Positions 59,341 through 64,000 of a stretch of DNA of 64,000 nt are shown piece by piece. Made by a program: the position numbers and the translations under genes. How positions within the stretch are numbered: the stretch's first letter is position 1; each line of letters begins with the position of its first letter. The notes beneath the pieces are model-generated. The model had not been told where the DNA came from and did no database searches. It saw only the letters and a list, made by a program, of their open reading frames with translations. The DNA comes from Craurococcus roseus. Its GTDB lineage: Bacteria > Pseudomonadota > Alphaproteobacteria > Acetobacterales > Acetobacteraceae. Location of the stretch: contig NZ_BAAAFZ010000011.1 of the NCBI RefSeq assembly GCF_039523795.1, positions 62,001 through 126,000 of the forward strand, given 5' to 3'.

Positions 59341-60516
59341 ATGGGTGTGGTACCGCCCGGGGATGGCCCGGGGCGCGCCATCTACCTCGACCACCACGGC
59401 TCGACGCCGACCGATCCGCGCGTGGTCGCTGCTATGTTGCCTTACTTCGTCGAGGGATACGCCAATCCCCACGCGGCCGAGCACGCGGCCGGGTGGAGCG
59501 CGGCCGGGGCGGTCGAGGCGGCACGCGCTTTGATAGCCGCCCTCGTCGGCGCCGAACCCGAAGAGATCTTTTTCACATCCGGCGCCACCGAGGCGAACAA
59601 CCTCGCCGTCCTCGGGGCGGCGCGCGCAGCAGGGTCGGGCAGGCGGCGCGTGCTCGTCGGCGCGACCGAGCACAGCGCCGTCCTCGGCCCGGCATTCGCC
59701 CTCGCCGACGAGGGCTTCACGGTCGAGCGCCTGCCCGTGGATGGCGCCGGCCGCCTCGACCTCGGCGCCGTCCGCGCCCGGCTCGGCCCCGACGTGGCGC
59801 TCGTCTCCGCGATGCTCGCCAACAACGAGGTCGGCACGATCGGGCCCGTGGCGGAGGTCGCGGCCTTGGCAGCGGAGCAAGGGGCCTTGGTCCACACCGA
59901 CGCCGCGCAGGCGCCGTGCGCGGTCCCGATCGACGTCGATGCGCTCGGCGTGGACCTGCTCAGCCTTTCCGCCCACAAGGCGTGCGGGCCCAAGGGCGTC
60001 GGGGCGCTCTTCGTGCGCCGCGGGACGCGCCTCCGCCCCCTCGCGCACGGCGGGGGGCAGGAGGGAGGCCTGCGGCCGGGAACGGTGCCCACGCCGCTCG
60101 CCGTGGGCTTCGGCGAGGCCTGCCGCATCCTCTCGGCTGAGGGATCGCAAGAGCGCGCCCGCGTCGCAGCGCTGCGCGACCGGCTGCAAGAGCGGCTGCT
60201 CGCGGCCGTACCCGGAGCGAGGGTGCTCGGCGCCCCCGGGGCACGGCACCCCGGCAACCTGTCCGTGCTCTTCCCCGGCTGCGACGCGGACGCGCTCGTG
60301 GGCTCTCTGCAGCCCGGGCTCGCGGTGGCGACGGGGGCGGCCTGCTCGAGTGGCACGCCCTCGCCCTCGCACGTGCTGCTCGCGATGGGGTTGTCGGTCG
60401 GCGAGGCGAACTCCGTGGTCCGTTTCGGGATCGGGCGCGGGAACACGGAGGGCGAGGTGGAGCACGCCGCTCGCGTGGTCGGGCGCGCCTGCCGCGTGCT
60501 CCGCGGGGTCGGGTGA
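59341..60516 (+). CDS. sspA: SspA-like cysteine desulfurase (phosphorothioation)
   Basis: A 391-residue PLP enzyme of the NifS/IscS class V family from ATG 59341. AIYLDHHGSTPTDPRV opens the fold, FFTSGATEANNLAVLG binds the cofactor phosphate, VHTDAAQAPCAVPIDV and SLSAHKACGPKGVGALF hold the PLP-binding Lys213, and TGAACSSGTPSPSHVLL carries the sulfur-accepting Cys335. It takes sulfur from cysteine for transfer to SspD. It leads a plus-strand operon divergent from sspBCD; the next gene overlaps its stop (GTGA). In-frame ATGs further upstream fall in the shared promoter region. It could in principle be a housekeeping IscS, but its location argues for the dedicated enzyme. Confidence 0.88.
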   Translation: MGVVPPGDGPGRAIYLDHHGSTPTDPRVVAAMLPYFVEGYANPHAAEHAAGWSAAGAVEAARALIAALVGAEPEEIFFTSGATEANNLAVLGAARAAGSGRRRVLVGATEHSAVLGPAFALADEGFTVERLPVDGAGRLDLGAVRARLGPDVALVSAMLANNEVGTIGPVAEVAALAAEQGALVHTDAAQAPCAVPIDVDALGVDLLSLSAHKACGPKGVGALFVRRGTRLRPLAHGGGQEGGLRPGTVPTPLAVGFGEACRILSAEGSQERARVAALRDRLQERLLAAVPGARVLGAPGARHPGNLSVLFPGCDADALVGSLQPGLAVATGAACSSGTPSPSHVLLAMGLSVGEANSVVRFGIGRGNTEGEVEHAARVVGRACRVLRGVG

Positions 60517-61067
60517 GAACGATGCAGCCTTTGCCGCCCATAGACCCCGCCGAGGTCTACAAGCAGCAGTACGCGCACTTCGGGCGCTTGAACGAAACCT
60601 TGTACAAGATGCCGACGGTTTTCGCGGCCATCATCGGCGGGCTTTGGTACTTCGCGGCCGGCTACCTGGAAAAGGACCGGTTGGTCGCAGGCGTGGTCTT
60701 TGCTTTTTCCGCCGCCGTCAGCGCCACATGCGCCGTCGCCGTCCACAGGTTTCGGCTCGCCCTCAACGGCTACCTGGACAACATCAACGCTTTGGACGGC
60801 CCCTTGAGGGTGACGCTCAGGGACGAGCATTCCTGGCTGCCTTCGACCGTGCGGGCGATGATGTGGCTCATGTGCCTCGCCGTCGTCCTGTCGCTGACCG
60901 GTGCGCTGTATGCCGCCGCGGGCCCGAGGCCCAAACCGGTGTCGCGCGTCGAAGCTGTGCTCCGACCCGATCGCGGCGCAGGCGCGCACTTTACGGGCCG
61001 GCACATGTTGCCGGCGGTGGCTTCGCGTTCTCTGGCGCCGGGATGCTTTCAGAGTCCTATGACCTAA
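60513..61067 (+). CDS. Three-helix membrane protein (SLATT/RipA-like) in the sspA operon
   Basis: GTG 60513 overlaps the sspA stop (GTGA); an ATG at 60522 is an alternative giving three fewer residues. The 184-residue product has a short helical N-terminus (EVYKQQYAHFGRLNETLYKMP), then TVFAAIIGGLWYFAAGYLE, LVAGVVFAFSAAVSATCAVAV, a cytoplasmic stretch (RFRLALNGYLDNINALDG) and AMMWLMCLAVVLSLTGALYAAA. The arrangement resembles small membrane effectors near defence genes (SLATT or RipA-like), but assignment is by architecture only. It could be an abortive-infection membrane effector or an accessory of the phosphorothioation complex. Confidence 0.6.
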   Translation: MRTMQPLPPIDPAEVYKQQYAHFGRLNETLYKMPTVFAAIIGGLWYFAAGYLEKDRLVAGVVFAFSAAVSATCAVAVHRFRLALNGYLDNINALDGPLRVTLRDEHSWLPSTVRAMMWLMCLAVVLSLTGALYAAAGPRPKPVSRVEAVLRPDRGAGAHFTGRHMLPAVASRSLAPGCFQSPMT

Positions 61068-61090
61068 GGTTCGGGGTTGGAGGCGCCTCG

Positions 61091-63208
61091 ATGGAATCTC
61101 GCATGGGGGAGCGCCGTCTCGGCGATCCCGAGACGCCCCACGGGCGGCACGCCGCGGCGGTGCGGCTGCTCATAGGCGGGAAGCGCGTCGGGGACGCGGT
61201 TTACCTGCACACCTCGCTCCTCGCCGACCAAGCGCCCCTGGTTCGCGGGTTCGTCTCCGAGGCCGCCGTGCTAGCCGGGCCCGCCGCGGCAGCGTTCAGC
61301 GTGGCACGCTTCGCCCTCAGGCGTCCGGAGGTCGCGCTTTTGGACTATTCGGACTTCTTCAGGGCCGCCTTCCCGTCGCTCCGCGCGTCCTGGCTCGTCG
61401 ACTTCGATGCGGGCCGTGTGACCGCCAGCGACTTCTCCGCCCGGGAGAACCCGCCCATCCTGCACCGGAAGGAGCTGCTCCTGCCCGAGGGCCACCCGGA
61501 CCGCGGCCGCTTCGCGCGGCTCACGGCGGCGCTCAAGGACCGCGGGGCGTTCGAGCACCCTCCTCACCTGATCGGCCAGCGCCTGCAATGGGAGTGGGTC
61601 CTCGCCTCGCTCGGCCTCCGCGTCGAGGACCACGAGGTCGTGCCTGCCGCCGGCGAGGCCCCAGGCGACGGACACGCACCGGCGGTGGTGGTGGCGCGCC
61701 ACCGCACGGCCATTTCGCGCAGCCGCCTCTCCGTCCCGATGCAGGCCCTGGCGCGATGGGGGTTCTTGGACGGCGCGCCGAAGGTCCTGGACTACGGCTG
61801 CGGGCGCGGGGACGACGTCCGCGTCCTCAAGGCGGCCGGTCTCGACGCGGGCGGCTGGGACCCGCACTTCGCGCCCGACGCCCCGCTCGAGGCCGCGGAC
61901 GTCGTCAACCTCGGCTTCGTGCTCAACGTCATCGAGGACCCGGCCGAGCGGGCCGACGCCCTCCGCCGCGCCTACGGGCTGGCGAAGCAGGTGCTCTCGG
62001 TGGCGGTCATGCTGACGGGCAAAGGGAGCGGCCCGGGCCACGCCGACGGGGTCCTGACCAGCCGCGGCACCTTCCAGCGGTACTTCGGCCAGGCGGAGCT
62101 GCGCGGCTACGTCGCAGAGGTGCTGGGCCGGGAGCCCGTCACGGCGGGGCCCGGCATCGTGTTCGTGTTCCGCGCCGACGAAGAGGAGCAGGCATTCCTG
62201 GCACGCCGGCAGCGCAGCGCCCCGTCGCCTGTGGACCGGTTCGAGGCGCTGTCGACGCCGCGGGCGCCCTCCGCGCGGCACTCGGTGCGCCCGTCCGCCT
62301 ACGAGCGGCACCGGGACCTCCTGGACGCCTTCTGGGGGACGGCGCTCGAGCTGGGCCGCGTCCCGGAGGCGGCCGAGTTCGGGCGGGCCGACGAGCTGCC
62401 CTCGGCCGTCGGCTCCGCCCGCAGGGCGTTCGCGGCGCTGCCCTTCGCCGGCAAAGAGGTGGAGCTCGCGCACGCCGCCGCGCGGCGCACGGAGGACCTG
62501 CTCGTCTATCTCGCGCTCAACGTCTTCGAGCGCAGGCGCTCCCTGCAGGCCCTGCCCGCCGCCGTCCAGCGCGACATCAAGGCCTTCTTCGGGAGCCACA
62601 AGGCGGCGCTGGAGCGGGCCCGCGGGGCGCTGTTCGACGCGGGCGACCGCCGGCGCGCCGCCGCGGCCGCCGCGACGGCCGCCGCGCGCGGCGCCGGCGT
62701 CTTGGACGCCGCCGACGGCGACTACACCTTCCACGCCTCCCTGCTGGACCAGCAGCCCGCGCCCTTGCGCATTATCCTCGGCTGCGCCGAACGCCTCGAG
62801 CCCCTCCCCGCGGACGCGGACCTCGTGAAGGTGCACGGGTCGGGGGACCGCGTGAGCCACCTGCGCTTCGACGGCTTCGGGGAGCGGGCGCTGCCGGTGC
62901 TCGCGCAGCGCACGGTGGTCGATCTCCGCCGGCAGCGCGTCGCGGAGGTCCCTGTCGAGACCCCGGAGGGCCGGCGGGTCCTGCTCGGCAAGGCGAGGTT
63001 CATGCCTTCGGGCATGCCCGGACGGGAGCGCCAGGAGCGGTTCGACGACGACCTACGGCGGAGGGGCGTGCTGGTGCAGGAGGGCCTCGGCCCCGGCCTG
63101 CGCGCCTTCGCCCGCCGCCTCGCGGCGGCCGGCGTGAAGCTCCAAGCCGGCGGGGCGGCGGCGAGCGCCACAGGGCTCGCTTCACCCGCGGCCGAAGCCA
63201 ACCCGTGA
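61091..63208 (+). CDS. DNA phosphorothioation-associated putative methyltransferase
   Basis: Start ATG 61091 is chosen for its ideal GGAGG seven bases upstream. The 705 residues match the phosphorothioation-associated methyltransferase family: an N-terminal ~200-residue region (HGRHAAAVRLLIGGKRVGDAVYLH, LLDYSDFFRAAFPSL, ENPPILHRKELLLPEGHP), the linker AISRSRLSVPMQALARWGFL, then a Rossmann SAM-binding motif VLDYGCGRGDDVRVLKAAG (232-250) with GWDPHF and VVNLGFVLNVIED, and a long C-terminal part (ERHRDLLDAFWGTALELGR, ERRRSLQALPAAVQRDIKAFFGSH). The family is found beside dnd/ssp genes; its substrate is unknown. The N-terminal module is distinct from the SAM fold. Confidence 0.85.
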   Translation: MESRMGERRLGDPETPHGRHAAAVRLLIGGKRVGDAVYLHTSLLADQAPLVRGFVSEAAVLAGPAAAAFSVARFALRRPEVALLDYSDFFRAAFPSLRASWLVDFDAGRVTASDFSARENPPILHRKELLLPEGHPDRGRFARLTAALKDRGAFEHPPHLIGQRLQWEWVLASLGLRVEDHEVVPAAGEAPGDGHAPAVVVARHRTAISRSRLSVPMQALARWGFLDGAPKVLDYGCGRGDDVRVLKAAGLDAGGWDPHFAPDAPLEAADVVNLGFVLNVIEDPAERADALRRAYGLAKQVLSVAVMLTGKGSGPGHADGVLTSRGTFQRYFGQAELRGYVAEVLGREPVTAGPGIVFVFRADEEEQAFLARRQRSAPSPVDRFEALSTPRAPSARHSVRPSAYERHRDLLDAFWGTALELGRVPEAAEFGRADELPSAVGSARRAFAALPFAGKEVELAHAAARRTEDLLVYLALNVFERRRSLQALPAAVQRDIKAFFGSHKAALERARGALFDAGDRRRAAAAAATAAARGAGVLDAADGDYTFHASLLDQQPAPLRIILGCAERLEPLPADADLVKVHGSGDRVSHLRFDGFGERALPVLAQRTVVDLRRQRVAEVPVETPEGRRVLLGKARFMPSGMPGRERQERFDDDLRRRGVLVQEGLGPGLRAFARRLAAAGVKLQAGGAAASATGLASPAAEANP

Positions 63209-63753
63209 CCGAGGAGCAGCTCGACCGACCCTGCGGTCGCCACCTGACCTTCCGCGACCTGGTCGAGGCCGGCGAGACGTGGCGGCGGGTCCGGGTGGCC
63301 AATCTCCCGGCGCAGGCCGATACCGTGGCGGCCCTCCGACGCCTGGCCGAGGAGATCCTGGACCCGGTCATCGCCAGGTTCGGGCCGCTGGAGGTGACCT
63401 ACGGCTTCGCGTCTCCCGCCCTCGCGCGGCACGTGCCCGGCCGCATAGACCCGGCGCGCGACCAGCACGCCGGGCACGAGCTGAAGCCGGACGGGAGCCC
63501 CGTCTGCGCCCGCCTCGGCCAGGCCGCGGACTTCAGAGTCGGAGCAGTCTGCTCCGGGCGGATCGCCGCCTGGATCGCGGGCCGGCTGCCGTTCGACCGC
63601 TTGTACTTCTACGGCGCCGACCGCCCCTTGCACGTCAGCGTCGGCCCCGCCGAGGCCCGGGCCGTGGTCACCATGCTCCCGGGGCCGAGCGGCAGGCGCG
63701 TGCCCCGGACGAGGCCCGCCGGCTGGCTACTCGAGCGGTTCGGGGCACCCTGA
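63205..63753 (+). CDS. M15-peptidase-fold protein in the phosphorothioation locus
   Basis: GTG 63205 overlaps the methyltransferase stop (GTGA). The 182 residues resemble D-Ala-D-Ala carboxypeptidase-like (M15A/hedgehog fold) proteins: LTFRDLVEAGETWRRVRVANLP, LRRLAEEILDPVIARFGPLEVTYGFASP, then DQHAGHELKPDG and RLGQAADFRV, which recall the His and Asp zinc ligands (H88, H91, D109). A C-terminal FDRLYFYGADRPLHVSVGP would supply the last His. Without a signal peptide it is cytoplasmic, so cell-wall hydrolysis is unlikely; the fold may bind or process a small peptide or nucleotide ligand. Recognised from pattern, so moderately sure. Confidence 0.6.
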   Translation: MTEEQLDRPCGRHLTFRDLVEAGETWRRVRVANLPAQADTVAALRRLAEEILDPVIARFGPLEVTYGFASPALARHVPGRIDPARDQHAGHELKPDGSPVCARLGQAADFRVGAVCSGRIAAWIAGRLPFDRLYFYGADRPLHVSVGPAEARAVVTMLPGPSGRRVPRTRPAGWLLERFGAP

Positions 63754-63805
63754 ACCGGTCCGCGGGAACGGCCGGTCGTTTTGATGCGGCTCTTTGGAGA
63801 TCGCC

Positions 63806-63955
63806 ATGAGGTTTTTCGAGGCGCGTTCCATCCTCGATGAGGAGTGCATGAAAGCGGAGGGCAAGCCCGCATCGACCAACAAGATCCCGTCGAAAAAGCC
63901 GGAAGAAGCAGCGGCGCATGAAGGCTGGTGGCTCATGAAGGCTGGTGGCTCATGA
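63806..63955 (+). CDS. Small 49-residue ORF with tandem repeat at its end
   Basis: ATG 63806 is preceded by GGAG at seven bases. The product is 49 residues, lysine/glutamate-rich (MKAEGKPASTNKIPSKKPEE), ending EGWWLMKAGGS. Its 3' end consists of two copies of a 17-base unit (CATGAAGGCTGGTGGCT), so a change in copy number would shift the frame. Its stop overlaps the ATG of the next gene (ATGA). No family is recognised. Confidence 0.45.
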   Translation: MRFFEARSILDEECMKAEGKPASTNKIPSKKPEEAAAHEGWWLMKAGGS

Positions 63956-64000
63956 AGCTCGGGTCTGTTCCGCCCGCTGGCAGCCCACGCACCAAGGCCT
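63952..64000 (+). CDS. Start of a further gene of the operon, cut by the window end
   Basis: ATG 63952 overlaps the previous stop as ATGA and opens MKLGSVPPAGSPRTKA before the window ends. The coupling suggests the sspA operon continues; identity cannot be judged from 16 residues. Confidence 0.4.
   Translation, partial: MKLGSVPPAGSPRTKA

Noticed and set aside
33985..64000. Second attachment site (copy of the tRNA-Ala 3' end) within the window
   Set aside because: No copy of the T-arm/acceptor sequence was seen by reading; the far end of the island probably lies beyond the window.

Overview
The window is very GC-rich (about 70% by eye) double-stranded bacterial sequence. Gene content points to an alphaproteobacterium, most likely Rhodospirillales/Acetobacteraceae (Roseomonas-like). 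The support is a NfuA-type Fe-S scaffold, a TauE/TIGR02186/UspA operon, MlaA, a YggT-FolD pair, a dipeptide-type ABC transporter tied to a ThDP enzyme, and frequent ATGA, GTGA and TTGA start/stop overlaps. This taxonomic call is inference from content, not a search.

Core-like half (1-33.9 kb). The left edge carries two glycosyltransferases flanking an OmpA-like lipoprotein, then a FadL porin, ketopantoate reductase, a catalase-family peroxidase whose catalytic His appears replaced, RutE-like nitroreductase, NfuA, a UspA-TIGR02186-TauE operon, a membrane protein, MlaA, and a complete RND heavy-metal-type efflux operon (adaptor, pump, TolC-like). Next come a YdfG dehydrogenase with a P450, and a minus-strand operon (about 21.9-30.3 kb) with a peptide-type ABC transporter, VOC protein, ThDP-dependent enzyme and an uncharacterised internally duplicated protein, facing an FAD amine-oxidase-type gene. 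FolD, YggT and tRNA-Ala(CGC) end this part.

Genomic island (34 kb to the window end). Immediately downstream of tRNA-Ala a tyrosine integrase and a DNA-binding helper mark a tRNA-targeted island. It holds a second recombination module (two unlike tyrosine recombinases plus a MerR/AlpA-like protein), an XRE regulator with a palindromic operator, and a graveyard (41.5-44.1 kb) in which umuC, an integrase, an IS110 transposase, an integrase-type transposase and a PIN toxin are all fragments; the assembly also has 33 Ns here. A segment of about 3.3 kb flanked by a 307-bp direct repeat of a serine recombinase 3' end carries an 11-residue-repeat protein, a cut IS66 and a collagen-like membrane protein.

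The most interesting locus is 50.9-64 kb: an Ssp-type DNA phosphorothioation system (SspA cysteine desulfurase, SspB DUF4007 protein, SspC ATPase, SspD PAPS-reductase-like sulfurtransferase). The sspBCD operon continues without a break into a GIY-YIG nuclease-like gene and an 811-residue DGQHR (DndB-like) protein. The divergent sspA operon continues into a three-helix membrane protein, a phosphorothioation-associated methyltransferase, an M15-peptidase-fold protein, a small ORF and a gene running off the window. No SspE (DUF262/DUF1524) is present, so the DGQHR + GIY-YIG pair is a candidate alternative sensor/restriction module for phosphorothioate-based defence.
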